Source: Silanimonas lenta DSM 16282
Lineage (GTDB): Bacteria > Pseudomonadota > Gammaproteobacteria > Xanthomonadales > Xanthomonadaceae
NCBI RefSeq assembly: GCF_000429065.1
Contig: NZ_KE386845.1
Coordinates: 92,781-156,780 of the forward strand
Length of the DNA: 64,000 nt
Reading direction: 5' to 3'
This document shows positions 26,197 through 34,207 of the stretch, one piece after another. Numbering within the stretch: the first letter of the stretch is position 1; each line of letters begins with the position of its first letter. Both the position numbers and the translations under genes were made by a program. The notes beneath the pieces are model-generated. The model saw nothing but the letters and a program-made list of their open reading frames with translations. It ran no database searches and was not told the DNA's origin.

Positions 26197-26649
26197 CTAG
26201 AGGGCGTCGAGATCGCCCAGGGCCTGGATGAGCCGGCGCTGGCGCTTGTTCGGCCGCGTTTCCGGCGGCCGGTAGCCCTGGGCCTCGAAACGCCGCCGCT
26301 CGCGCTCGGCCAGACGTGCCGCCACCGACGCTTCCGACTCTGCATAGAGCTGCTGGGCCACGCTGGCCGGACCGCGCTGCTCGGCAAGCCCGCGCACTTC
26401 CACCTCGTAGCGCTCGCCGGCACGCTCGATCTGCAGCACGAGGCCGATGCGCACGCTGCGGCTGGGCTTCAGCGCCTGGCCCTCGATCCGTACCTGGCCG
26501 CGCTCGATGGCCTGTTTGGCGAGTGCCCGGGTCTTGAAGAAGCGCGCCGCCCAGAGCCAGAGATCGAGACGTACCGAAGGCTCGGCCACTCCCCCTGCCC
26601 CGCCGGGACCGGCAGGCGCTTCGAGGCGGCGGGGAAGGGGGCGAGGCAT
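26197..26649 (-). CDS. hslR: Heat-shock protein 15 (S4-domain ribosome rescue factor HslR)
   Basis: 150 residues. The S4 RNA-binding domain spans about 26-75 (VRLDLWLWAARFFKTRALAKQ, GQVRIEGQALKPSRSVRIG), followed by a helical basic tail (RPNKRQRRLIQAL). Hsp15 binds 50S subunits carrying stalled peptidyl-tRNA and helps recycle them. The N-terminal ~23 Pro/Gly-rich residues precede the usual start and may not be translated. It lies just after the rplS terminator on the same strand with little room for its own promoter. Confidence 0.9.
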   Translation of the reverse strand: MPRPLPRRLEAPAGPGGAGGVAEPSVRLDLWLWAARFFKTRALAKQAIERGQVRIEGQALKPSRSVRIGLVLQIERAGERYEVEVRGLAEQRGPASVAQQLYAESEASVAARLAERERRRFEAQGYRPPETRPNKRQRRLIQALGDLDAL

Positions 26650-26675
26650 GGCGTCAGGGCGTCCGGGAAACGCGA

Positions 26676-26696
26676 ACGGCCGCGCGAGGCGGCCGT
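26676..26696 (-). terminator. Hairpin terminator after rplS
   Basis: An 8-bp stem (ACGGCCGC / GCGGCCGT, 5-base loop) followed on the minus strand by TCGCGTTTCCC instead of a clean T-run; the same tail follows other hairpins here. Confidence 0.55.
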
Positions 26697-26718
26697 CCGG
26701 GGCGGAACTCGGAGGGGA

Positions 26719-27096
26719 TTACTCGGCCGACTTGCGGGCGGCCAGGTCTTCCTTGATGCGGGCCTTCTTGCCCTCGAGGTCGCGCAGGTAGTAGAGCTTG
26801 CCGGCGCGCACCTTGCCGTGGCGCTTCACTTCCAGCGAGTCGATGACCGGGCTGTAGGTCTGGAAGACGCGCTCCACGCCGAAGCCATGCGAGATCTTGC
26901 GCACGGTGAACGAGGAGTTCAGGCCGGCGTTCTTCTTGGCGATCACGACGCCCTCGAAGGCCTGCACGCGCTCGCGGTTGCCTTCCTTCACCTTGACGTT
27001 CACGACCACGGTGTCACCGGGGCTGAACGCGGGCAGCTGGCGCTGCATCTGCTCGGCCTCGAACTGGGCGACGATCGACTTGTTGAGCTGGCTCAT
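26719..27096 (-). CDS. rplS: 50S ribosomal protein L19
   Basis: 125 residues. Family features are plain: [50 protein letters not shown] and the C-terminal [18 protein letters not shown]19 sits at the 30S-50S interface near bridge B8. It is the last gene of rpsP-rimM-trmD-rplS. A 94-base gap before it has a TATACT box and a 16-base element shared with the rplU leader, so part of its expression is probably independent of trmD. Confidence 0.98.
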   Translation of the reverse strand: MSQLNKSIVAQFEAEQMQRQLPAFSPGDTVVVNVKVKEGNRERVQAFEGVVIAKKNAGLNSSFTVRKISHGFGVERVFQTYSPVIDSLEVKRHGKVRAGKLYYLRDLEGKKARIKEDLAARKSAE

Positions 27097-27106
27097 GGCT
27101 TGAAAA

Positions 27107-27122
27107 CCTGTGTAGTTCTTCT
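27107..27122 (-). promoter_or_regulatory. Leader element AGAAGAACTACACAGG before rplS
   Basis: The 16 bases are identical to those before rplU (42032-42047) and lie 10 bases before the rplS ATG. ACACAGG is the likely ribosome site; the identical upstream part is more than a ribosome site needs. Confidence 0.6.
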
Positions 27123-27163
27123 AGATGCCGCGCCACGCAGGCGCATGCCCGGGCGAGTCGGCA

Positions 27164-27169
27164 AGTATA
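27164..27169 (-). promoter_or_regulatory. Candidate -10 element for rplS
   Basis: TATACT on the minus strand, 5 of 6 to consensus, about 68 bases before rplS. No good -35. A small hairpin (GCGCC-TGCGT-GGCGC) lies in the leader between it and the start. Confidence 0.4.
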
Positions 27170-27190
27170 TCCCGGTCTTGACAGCCGGCG

Positions 27191-27943
27191 CTAGGGGGCA
27201 TCCGCCCGGGAAGCTTGACGGGCGATGAACTCCTCGAGCAGGCGGCGGTCCTCCGCCGAGAGGGCGAGGCGGGCGAGCAGGTCCGGCCGCCGCCGCCAGG
27301 TGCGCCCGAGGGCCTGCTGGCGACGCCAGCGGGCGATCCTGGCGTGATCGCCGGAGAGCAGCACCTCGGGCACCCCCGCGGTGCCGAGGCGCTCGGAGCG
27401 GGTGTAGTGCGGGCAGTCGAGCAGGCCGTCCTCGAAGCTGTCCTGGGCGGCCGAGGCGGCATCGTTCAGGGCGCCGTCGAGCAGGCGCCCCACGGCGTCC
27501 ACGACCACGGCCGCAGCGAGCTCGCCGCCGGAGAGCACGTAGTCGCCGATCGACAGTTCCTCGTCGACATGGGCCTCGATGAAGCGCTCGTCCACACCCT
27601 CGTAGCGGCCGCAGAGCAGGAGGAAGCCCGGGGTGGTGGCCAGCGCCCGCGCCCGGGCCTGGGTGAAGCGCGCCCCCTGGGGCGAGAGGTAGATGAGCGG
27701 CCCCATGGCACCGTCGGCGCGGGCGGCGGCGAGGCAGGCCTCGAGGGGCTCGGGCAGCATCACCATGCCCGGCCCGCCGCCGAAGGGCCGCTCGTCCACC
27801 CGGCGGTAGTTGCCGGCGGCGTACTCGCGCGGGTTCCAGGCCTTCACCGCGACCAGCCCACGCTCGACGGCGCGGCCTACCACCCCGACCCCGGCCGCCT
27901 GGGCGATGAACTCGGGGAACAGGGTGAGCACGTCGATGCGCAT
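27191..27943 (-). CDS. trmD: tRNA (guanine37-N1)-methyltransferase
   Basis: 250 residues. It transfers methyl from SAM to N1 of G37 next to the anticodon of Leu, Pro and Arg tRNAs, preventing +1 frameshifts. It has the SPOUT trefoil-knot signatures: [31 protein letters not shown] and [14 protein letters not shown], plus the C-terminal domain with HYTRSE. It starts directly at the rimM stop (TGA then ATG), so it is coupled. Here it is downstream of rimM, as in E. coli. Confidence 0.98.
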   Translation of the reverse strand: MRIDVLTLFPEFIAQAAGVGVVGRAVERGLVAVKAWNPREYAAGNYRRVDERPFGGGPGMVMLPEPLEACLAAARADGAMGPLIYLSPQGARFTQARARALATTPGFLLLCGRYEGVDERFIEAHVDEELSIGDYVLSGGELAAAVVVDAVGRLLDGALNDAASAAQDSFEDGLLDCPHYTRSERLGTAGVPEVLLSGDHARIARWRRQQALGRTWRRRPDLLARLALSAEDRRLLEEFIARQASRADAP

Positions 27944-28450
27944 TCAGAACTCCGGGTCCCAGTCGACGCGCATGCGCCGGGCCTCGAGATCGACCTCGCG
28001 CACCACGTCGGGGGAATACGGCAGGTAGCGCTCGCGCTCGCCCGCCACCACGATCACGTCGTTGGCGCCGTTGTTGAACAGATGGGAGATGGTGCCGAGC
28101 TCGACACCCTCGAGGGTGGAGACGGCCAGTCCCTCGAGATCGACCCAGTAGTACTCGCCGGGGCCGGGCGGCGGCAGCTGCGAGCGCAGCACGAAGATCT
28201 CGGCCCCGACCAGGGACTCGGCGGCGGTGCGGTCGTCCACCCCGGGCAGGCGGGCGATGACCGCCCCATTGGGCGCGAGCCGGCCCTTCGCCCCGCGCAG
28301 CGACCGCTCCTCGCCCCGGTGGACGAGAAGCCAGGGCTGGTAGCGGAACAGCGCGTCGCGGGGATCCGTCCAGGACTCGAGCTTCAGCTCGCCCCGAACG
28401 CCGAACGCGCCGACCACCCTGCCCACCAGGATGCGGCGCTCGGTGCTCAT
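27944..28450 (-). CDS. rimM: Ribosome maturation factor RimM
   Basis: 168 residues. An N-terminal beta-barrel (RRILVGRVVGAFGVRGELKLESWTD begins it) and a C-terminal PRC barrel (YYWVDLEGLAV, LFNNGANDVIVV, RYLPYSPDVVREVD). It assists 30S head assembly by binding S19. Second gene of the rpsP operon, 41 bases after rpsP. Confidence 0.97.
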   Translation of the reverse strand: MSTERRILVGRVVGAFGVRGELKLESWTDPRDALFRYQPWLLVHRGEERSLRGAKGRLAPNGAVIARLPGVDDRTAAESLVGAEIFVLRSQLPPPGPGEYYWVDLEGLAVSTLEGVELGTISHLFNNGANDVIVVAGERERYLPYSPDVVREVDLEARRMRVDWDPEF

Positions 28451-28491
28451 TGCGGCATGCCCTGGCGCCGCCGGACGGCGGCGCCGCAGGC

Positions 28492-28740
28492 TCAGGCGGC
28501 CTTGGCCGCTTCCTTCACCAGCTGGGCGACCTTGTCGGTCATCTGGGCGCCATGCGAGACCCAGTGCTTCACGCGCTCGGCATCGATCTCGACGCGCTTC
28601 TCGGCGCCGCGGGCAACCGGGTTGTAGTAGCCGACGCGCTCGATGTTGCGGCCATCGCGGGCATTGCGGCCGTCGGTGACGACGACGTGGTAGAAGGGGG
28701 CCTTCTTGGCGCCACCGCGGGCCAGACGGATCTTGACCAT
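28492..28740 (-). CDS. rpsP: 30S ribosomal protein S16
   Basis: 82 residues. [21 protein letters not shown] is the invariant start of S16, followed by the [14 protein letters not shown] motif. It stabilises the 16S 5' domain. A longer in-frame start is ignored because this one matches every S16. It leads the rpsP-rimM-trmD-rplS operon from the promoter at 28798-28826. Confidence 0.98.
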   Translation of the reverse strand: MVKIRLARGGAKKAPFYHVVVTDGRNARDGRNIERVGYYNPVARGAEKRVEIDAERVKHWVSHGAQMTDKVAQLVKEAAKAA

Positions 28741-28797
28741 TGTGCTTTGCTCTGTCGTTCTTGGGGTCATGCCCGCCATCGGGGCGGGGAATCGCAA

Positions 28798-28826
28798 AGT
28801 GTAGTCCGGGGCGGCCAAAAAGGCAA
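28798..28826 (-). promoter_or_regulatory. Promoter of the rpsP-rimM-trmD-rplS operon
   Basis: Minus-strand TTGCCT, 17 bases, TACACT. The start would be near 28791, a 50-base leader that includes an AAGAACGACAGAG segment loosely like the rplS/rplU element. Confidence 0.7.
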
Positions 28827-28849
28827 AAGCGCGCCTGAACCGGGGCCTT

Positions 28850-30226
28850 TCAGCGGCGGAAGCCGCCGCCGGGGAAGCCCCGTCCGCCCATCAGGCCCTG
28901 CATGCCGCGCAGCATGCCCTTCATGCCGCCGCGGGAGAGCTTCGACATCATCTTCTCCATCTGCTGCCACTGCTTGATGACCTGGTTCACCTGCGCCGGG
29001 GTGGTGCCCGAGCCGCGGGCCACGCGCGCCCGGCGCGAGCCGTTCAGCAGGTCGGGGTTGCGGCGCTCCTTCGGGGTCATCGAGTTGATGATGGCGATCA
29101 TGCGCGGGATCTCCTTGCCGGTGACCTGCGCCTTCACGCTGTCGGGGATCTGCCCCATGCCCGGCAGCTTGTCCATCAGGCCGGCAAGGCCGCCCATGTT
29201 CTGCATCTGCAGCATCTGGTCGCGCAGGTCGTTCAAGTCGAAGCGCTTGCCCTTGGCCACCTTCTCGGCGAGCTTCGCGGCCTTGTCCCGATCGACGCTG
29301 CGCTCCACTTCCTCGACCAGCGACAGCACGTCGCCCATGTCGAGGATGCGCCCGGCGGCGCGGTCGGGATGGAAGACATCGAGGCCGTCGGTCTTCTCGC
29401 CCACGCCGACGAACTTGATCGGCTTGCCGGTGATGTAGCGCACGGAAAGCGCCGCGCCGCCGCGGGCGTCACCGTCGGTCTTGGTCAGCACCACGCCGGT
29501 GAGCGGCAGGGCCTCGGCGAAGGCCTTGGCGGTGGCGGCGGCGTCCTGGCCGGTCATGGCATCGACCACGAACAGCGTCTCTGCCGGATCGAGCGCGGCG
29601 TGCAGGGCCTGGATCTCGGCCATCATCGCCGCATCGATGGCGAGGCGGCCGGCGGTATCGACGATCAGCACGTCGGCGACGTTGCGCCTGGCCGCATCCA
29701 GCGCGGCGCGGGCGATCTCGACCGGGACCTGGCCCGCCTCCGAGGGATGGAACAGCGCGCCGACCTGCCCGGCCAGGGTTTCGAGCTGGGCGATGGCGGC
29801 CGGACGGTAGACGTCGCAGCTCACCACCATCACCTTCTTTTTCTTGCGCTCCCTGAGGAAGCGGGCGAGCTTGGCCACCGTGGTGGTCTTGCCGGCGCCC
29901 TGCAAGCCGGCCATCAGGATCACGGCGGGCGGCTGCCGGGCCAGCGAAAGCTCGGCGCCCTGCCCGCCCATGACCAGGGCGAGCTCGTCGCGCACCACCT
30001 TGATCAGCGCCTGGCCCGGGGTGAGCGACTGCAGCACCTCCTGGCCGATGGCACGCACCTTGATGCGCTCGATCAGCGCCTGCACCACCGGCAGAGCCAC
30101 GTCGGCCTCGAGCAGGGCGATGCGCACCTCGCGCAGGCTCTCGCGGATGTTCTCCTCGGAGAGCCGGCCGCGGCCGCGCAGGCGCTGCAGGGTGCCGGAG
30201 AGGCGCTGGGTCAGGGACTCGAACAT
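28850..30226 (-). CDS. ffh: Signal recognition particle protein Ffh
   Basis: 458 residues. The N domain, then the G domain with [36 protein letters not shown] and [14 protein letters not shown]. The methionine-rich M domain (about 330-440) binds 4.5S RNA and signal sequences. It delivers inner-membrane proteins to FtsY. The tail is Gly/Arg-rich ([13 protein letters not shown]). It is divergent from the ccsA-like gene, a widely conserved pairing. The 4.5S RNA gene was not found in this window. Confidence 0.97.
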   Translation of the reverse strand: MFESLTQRLSGTLQRLRGRGRLSEENIRESLREVRIALLEADVALPVVQALIERIKVRAIGQEVLQSLTPGQALIKVVRDELALVMGGQGAELSLARQPPAVILMAGLQGAGKTTTVAKLARFLRERKKKKVMVVSCDVYRPAAIAQLETLAGQVGALFHPSEAGQVPVEIARAALDAARRNVADVLIVDTAGRLAIDAAMMAEIQALHAALDPAETLFVVDAMTGQDAAATAKAFAEALPLTGVVLTKTDGDARGGAALSVRYITGKPIKFVGVGEKTDGLDVFHPDRAAGRILDMGDVLSLVEEVERSVDRDKAAKLAEKVAKGKRFDLNDLRDQMLQMQNMGGLAGLMDKLPGMGQIPDSVKAQVTGKEIPRMIAIINSMTPKERRNPDLLNGSRRARVARGSGTTPAQVNQVIKQWQQMEKMMSKLSRGGMKGMLRGMQGLMGGRGFPGGGFRR

Positions 30227-30258
30227 GGGGCAGGCGGGCGTACGGAAACCGGGCGCGA

Positions 30259-30264
30259 AGTATA
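30259..30264 (-). promoter_or_regulatory. Candidate -10 element for ffh
   Basis: TATACT on the minus strand, 33 bases before the ffh ATG, inside the divergent gap. The -35 region is poor. Confidence 0.4.
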
Positions 30265-30322
30265 GCCCCCGCGCCGTTGCGAGGCGTTCTCGATTCCCGC
30301 GCCGCTGTGCGACACTGGCGCG

Positions 30323-31141
30323 ATGCCCGCCCCTTCGACCACCGCCCTGCTGTTCGCGGCCCCGGCCGCGCTCGCCTACGCGCTCGCCGCCCTCGGACTG
30401 GCGCGCCGTCTGCGCGCGGGCGAGCCGGCGAACGGCATGGCCGCCCCCCTGCTGCTCGCCGGCCTCGGCGCCGGGCTGCAGCTCATCCTGCATGTCTGGG
30501 CGGGCACGCTCGGCGGCGCGCCGGACCTGCACTTCTTCGCCGCCCTCTCGCTGGTCAGCCTCGGCATGGCCGTACTCAGCCTCGCGGCGGCGCGGCTCGA
30601 GCGTCTCGAGGCCCTCGGGGTGCTGGTGTTCCCGGTGGCCGCGGCCTGTGCGCTCGCCTACGCCGTGGGCGGCCGGCCGGGCAGCGGTGGCGGCGCGCTC
30701 GCCTGGCCGATCCTGATGCACGCCTGGCTGGCCCTGCTGGCCTATGCGGCCCTGGCCCTGGCCGCCCTGTTCGCCGCCGGGCTGTGGTGGCAGGAACATG
30801 CCCTGCGGCAGCGGCGGATCACCCCGCTGCTGCGCGCCCTGCCCCCGCTCACCCAGACCGAGAGCCTGCTGTTCCGCACCCTCGTCGCTGCCTTCGCCCT
30901 GCTGACCCTCGCCCTCGCCATGGGCCTGGTGTTCGTGGCGGACCTCTTCGCCCAGCACCTCGCGCACAAGACCGTGCTCTCCTTGCTGGGCTGGGCCGTG
31001 CTGGCCACCCTGCTCTTCGGCCACTGGCGCTGGGGTTGGCGCGGCGCCCGGGCGGCACGCTGGACCCTCGCGGCGATGGTCTTGCTGGCCCTCGCCTTCT
31101 TCGGCAGCCGCTTCGTCTACGAGTTCCTGCTGGGCCGCTGA
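30323..31141 (+). CDS. CcsA/HemX-like cytochrome c assembly membrane protein (YpjD family)
   Basis: 272 residues with about eight hydrophobic segments: near 5-25, 40-60, 70-92, 98-115, 128-155, 185-208, 218-236 and 250-268. Family-type histidines occur in transmembrane or loop positions (LILHVWAGTL, LMHAWLALLAY, HKTVLSLLGWAVL). Members of this family handle haem during cytochrome c biogenesis, or are HemX/YpjD proteins of unclear role. Placement back-to-back with ffh is the gammaproteobacterial ypjD position, so I favour YpjD over a true CcsA. The stop is 15 bases from that of the convergent radA. Confidence 0.85.
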   Translation: MPAPSTTALLFAAPAALAYALAALGLARRLRAGEPANGMAAPLLLAGLGAGLQLILHVWAGTLGGAPDLHFFAALSLVSLGMAVLSLAAARLERLEALGVLVFPVAAACALAYAVGGRPGSGGGALAWPILMHAWLALLAYAALALAALFAAGLWWQEHALRQRRITPLLRALPPLTQTESLLFRTLVAAFALLTLALAMGLVFVADLFAQHLAHKTVLSLLGWAVLATLLFGHWRWGWRGARAARWTLAAMVLLALAFFGSRFVYEFLLGR

Positions 31142-31156
31142 TCGGCCCGCCGCGGC

Positions 31157-32536
31157 TCAACCAGCCGCCTGCTCCAAGGCGTCGGCGAGGCGCTCGACAC
31201 CGAGCACCTCGAGTTCGCCCACTCTCCCCGACTTCGGCGCATTGGCCTTCGGCACCACGGCGCGGCGGAAGCCGTGCGTGGCGGCCTCCTTCAGCCGCTC
31301 CTCGCCGTTCGGCACCGGACGCAGCTCGCCCGACAAGCCGACCTCGCCGAAGGCGACGGTCTTCTCGGGCAGGGGGCGGTCGCGCAGCGAACTCAAGACG
31401 GCGAGCAGCACCGGCAGGTCGGCGGCGGTCTCCTGCACGCGGATGCCGCCGACCACGTTCACGAACACGTCCTGGTCGAACACCGCCACGCCCCCATGCC
31501 GGTGCAGTACGGCGAGCAGCATGGCAAGCCGGTTCTGCTCGAGGCCGAGGGCCACGCGGCGCGGATTGGCGAGCGGAGACTGGTCGACCAGTGCCTGTAC
31601 CTCGACCAGCAGCGGCCGGGTGCCCTCGCGGGTGACCATCACCGCGCTGCCGGGCTGCGGCGAGCGCGCGCCGGAGAGGAAGATGGCGGAGGGGTTGGCC
31701 ACCTCGCGCAGGCCCTTGTCGCCCATGGCGAACACACCCAGCTCGTTGACCGCGCCGAAGCGGTTCTTGAACGCGCGCAGCACGCGGAAGCGGCTGCCGG
31801 CCTCGCCTTCGAAATAGAGGACGGCGTCGACCATGTGCTCGAGCACGCGCGGGCCGGCGATGCCGCCCTCCTTGGTGACGTGGCCGACGAGGAAGACTGC
31901 CGTGCCGGTTTCCTTGGCGAAGCGCACCAGTTTCGCCGCGCTCTCGCGCACCTGGCTCACCGAGCCCGGCGCTGCGGTGAGCAGCTCCGACCACAGGGTC
32001 TGGATGGAGTCGGCGATCATCAGCCGCGGCCTGGCCCGCGCCGCCTGGGCGAGGATGCGCTCGACGCAGGTCTCGGCGAGCGCCTGCACGCCCTCGATGC
32101 CGAGGCCGAGGCGCTGGGCGCGGCCCGCCACCTGCGAGAGGCTCTCCTCGCCGGTGACGTAGAGGCCCGGCACCCGCGGCGCCATGGCCGAGACGGCCTG
32201 CAGCAGCAGGGTGGACTTGCCGATGCCAGGATCGCCGCCCACCAGCACCACCGAGCCTTCCACGAGGCCGCCGCCGAGCACCCGGTCGAGCTCGCCGATG
32301 CCGGTGGACAGCCGCGATTCCGCCTCGTGCTTGACCGCGGCAAGCGGCGTGATGCGCGCCTGCTCCGGCGAGCCGGCCCAGTTCCCGTGGCGCGGCGAGG
32401 CCTTCGCAGCCGCCGGCTCGAGCACGATTTCGGAGAGCGTGTTCCAGGCCCCGCAGGCCTCGCACTGGCCCTGCCACTTCGGGTAGCTGGCGCCGCAGTC
32501 GGCGCAGACGTACGCGGTCTTGGCTTTGCCGGCCAT
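31157..32536 (-). CDS. radA: DNA repair protein RadA (branch-migration ATPase)
   Basis: 459 residues. A C4 zinc finger (C11, C14, C25, C28), RecA-like ATPase with Walker A GDPGIGKSTLLLQ, the RadA-specific KNRFG motif, and a C-terminal Lon-protease-like domain that lacks the catalytic serine, as in the family. It extends heteroduplex joints during recombination. It lies directly downstream of tRNA-Thr, with a hairpin between them. Confidence 0.97.
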   Translation of the reverse strand: MAGKAKTAYVCADCGASYPKWQGQCEACGAWNTLSEIVLEPAAAKASPRHGNWAGSPEQARITPLAAVKHEAESRLSTGIGELDRVLGGGLVEGSVVLVGGDPGIGKSTLLLQAVSAMAPRVPGLYVTGEESLSQVAGRAQRLGLGIEGVQALAETCVERILAQAARARPRLMIADSIQTLWSELLTAAPGSVSQVRESAAKLVRFAKETGTAVFLVGHVTKEGGIAGPRVLEHMVDAVLYFEGEAGSRFRVLRAFKNRFGAVNELGVFAMGDKGLREVANPSAIFLSGARSPQPGSAVMVTREGTRPLLVEVQALVDQSPLANPRRVALGLEQNRLAMLLAVLHRHGGVAVFDQDVFVNVVGGIRVQETAADLPVLLAVLSSLRDRPLPEKTVAFGEVGLSGELRPVPNGEERLKEAATHGFRRAVVPKANAPKSGRVGELEVLGVERLADALEQAAG

Positions 32537-32562
32537 CGGGGCTCCTGCCTGTCGGAAACGCG

Positions 32563-32584
32563 AAGGCCGCCCGGAGGCGGCCTT
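32563..32584 (-). terminator. Hairpin terminator between tRNA-Thr and radA
   Basis: A 9-bp stem (AAGGCCGCC / GGCGGCCTT, 4-base loop) with the minus-strand tail CGCGTTTCCG. It starts 5 bases after the tRNA 3' end. Confidence 0.6.
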
Positions 32585-32588
32585 GCGA

Positions 32589-32664
32589 TGGTGCCGGAGA
32601 AGGGACTCGAACCCCCGACCTACGCATTACGAATGCGCCGCTCTACCAACTGAGCTACACCGGC
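32589..32664 (-). tRNA. tRNA-Thr (CGT)
   Basis: 76 bases with encoded CCA. Acceptor GCCGGTG pairs with the 3' CTCCGGC-type strand, allowing a G-T pair; loop TTCGTAA gives anticodon CGT. It is a single-gene transcript between its own promoter and a hairpin. Confidence 0.95.
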
Positions 32665-32676
32665 AGCAGGGGCGGG

Positions 32677-32705
32677 ATTCTAGGCCCGCCCCCGGGGGCG
32701 GTCAA
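32677..32705 (-). promoter_or_regulatory. Promoter of tRNA-Thr, -35 overlapping the ispH stop codon
   Basis: Minus-strand TTGACC, 17 bases, TAGAAT. The TGA that ends ispH lies within the -35 hexamer. The spacer includes the palindrome GCCCCCGGGGGC. The start would be near 32670, six bases before the mature tRNA. Confidence 0.8.
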
Positions 32706-33658
32706 TCGACGAGGCGGACCCGCAGCTCCTTCGGCAGGGCGAACACCATGTCCTCCGGCTTGCCGGCGAGTTCGGTGGCCGGGCCGCCGCCCAGCTCGCC
32801 CAGACGGGCCACCACGCCCTGCACCAGCAGCTCCGGAGCCGAGGCCCCGGCGGTCACGCCCACGCAGCGCTTGCCTTCGAGCCAGGCAGGATCGATGTGC
32901 TCGGCCCCGTCCACGAGATAGGCCTCCACTCCGTTCTTCTCCGCCAGCTCGCGCAGGCGGTTGGAATTGGAGCTGCTGGGGCTGCCCACCACGAGGATCA
33001 GGTCGCAGCGGGCGGCCAGGCCGCGCACGGCATCCTGGCGGTTCTGGGTGGCATAGCAGATGTCGTCGTGGCGCGGCCCCTGCATGGCCGGGAAACGCCG
33101 CTGCAGCACGGCGATGATGTCCTTGGTGTCGTCCACCGAGAGCGTGGTCTGGGTGGTGAAGGCGAGGTTCTCCGGCTGCGAGACCTGCACCGCCTCGGCC
33201 TGTGCCACGTCCTCGACGAGGTAGAGCCGGCCGCCGCCCTCCTCCTGGCGCCACTGGCCCATCGTGCCTTCCACCTCGACATGCCCGGCATGGCCGATCA
33301 GCACCACGTCGCGGCCGGCGCGGCAGTGGCGGATGACCTCCATGTGCACCTTGGTCACCAGCGGGCAGGTGGCATCGAACACCCGGAAGCCGCGTTCCGC
33401 CGCCTCCTGGCGCACGGCCTGGGAGACGCCATGGGCACTGAACACCAGGGTGGCGCCGGGCGGCACCTCGGCGAGGTCCTCGATGAAGACCGCGCCACGG
33501 GCGCGCAGGTCGTCGACGACGTAGCGGTTGTGCACCACCTCGTGGCGTACGTAGATCGGCGCCCCGAGCTGTTCGAGCGCGCGTTCGACGATCTCGATGG
33601 CGCGGTCGACGCCGGCGCAGAAACCGCGGGGGTTGGCGAGCAGGACCTCGAAGCTCAT
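32702..33658 (-). CDS. ispH: 4-hydroxy-3-methylbut-2-enyl diphosphate reductase
   Basis: 318 residues. The Fe-S cluster cysteines are C14 (PRGFCAGV), C98 (DATCPLV) and C201 ([10 protein letters not shown]). The substrate histidines ([19 protein letters not shown]) and the SSNSNRL motif are present. It performs the last step of the MEP pathway, making IPP and DMAPP. Its ATG overlaps the lspA stop (ATGA). E. coli has fkpB between these two genes; it is absent here. Confidence 0.97.
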   Translation of the reverse strand: MSFEVLLANPRGFCAGVDRAIEIVERALEQLGAPIYVRHEVVHNRYVVDDLRARGAVFIEDLAEVPPGATLVFSAHGVSQAVRQEAAERGFRVFDATCPLVTKVHMEVIRHCRAGRDVVLIGHAGHVEVEGTMGQWRQEEGGGRLYLVEDVAQAEAVQVSQPENLAFTTQTTLSVDDTKDIIAVLQRRFPAMQGPRHDDICYATQNRQDAVRGLAARCDLILVVGSPSSSNSNRLRELAEKNGVEAYLVDGAEHIDPAWLEGKRCVGVTAGASAPELLVQGVVARLGELGGGPATELAGKPEDMVFALPKELRVRLVD

Positions 33659-34182
33659 CGCCGGCCTCCCGGAAGCAGACTGAACAGCACCATCGACACC
33701 GCCCCGGCCACGATCGCCGAATCGGCGAGGTTGAACACCGGCCAACTGTACGCCTGCCAGTACCAGTGGATGAAATCGACCACGTAGCCGAAGCGCAGGC
33801 GGTCGACGAGGTTGCCGATGGCCCCGCCGATGATCAGGGCGAAGGGCAGCGCCTCGCGCCAGTGGCCACGCGGCAGGCGGGCGAGCCAGTAGGCGAGCAG
33901 GCCGCTGATGGCGAGCGCCAGCAGCGAGAAGAACCAGCGCTGCCAGCCCCCCGCCGCGGCAAGGAAGCTGAAGGCGGCGCCGTGGTTCTTCGCCAGCTTC
34001 CACTCCCAGAAGCCCTCGATGACGGGGATGGCAGGACCGCCGTAGTCGAGCACGGACAGGAAGTAATGCTTGCTGGCCTGGTCGAGCAGCAGCACGAAGA
34101 GCGAGAGCCAGAGCCAGACGAGCGCGTTCGGACGCACGGCGGCAGGGCGCTCGGTGGCGGGGACGGGATCGGCAGGGCTCAC
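33655..34182 (-). CDS. lspA: Lipoprotein signal peptidase (signal peptidase II)
   Basis: 175 residues from a GTG start. Four membrane segments lie near 22-38, 80-100, 112-128 and 152-170. The catalytic aspartates are D136 (VVDFIHW) and D154 (NLADS), 18 apart as in E. coli. It cleaves prolipoproteins after lipidation. There is no in-frame ATG near the start; GTG at 34182 follows ileS by 25 bases, while GTG at 34137 would give 160 residues, nearer to E. coli (164). The stop overlaps ispH. Confidence 0.95.
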   Translation of the reverse strand: MSPADPVPATERPAAVRPNALVWLWLSLFVLLLDQASKHYFLSVLDYGGPAIPVIEGFWEWKLAKNHGAAFSFLAAAGGWQRWFFSLLALAISGLLAYWLARLPRGHWREALPFALIIGGAIGNLVDRLRFGYVVDFIHWYWQAYSWPVFNLADSAIVAGAVSMVLFSLLPGGRR

Positions 34183-34207
34183 GCGGGCGTACCAGGCAGT
34201 TGGGGGA

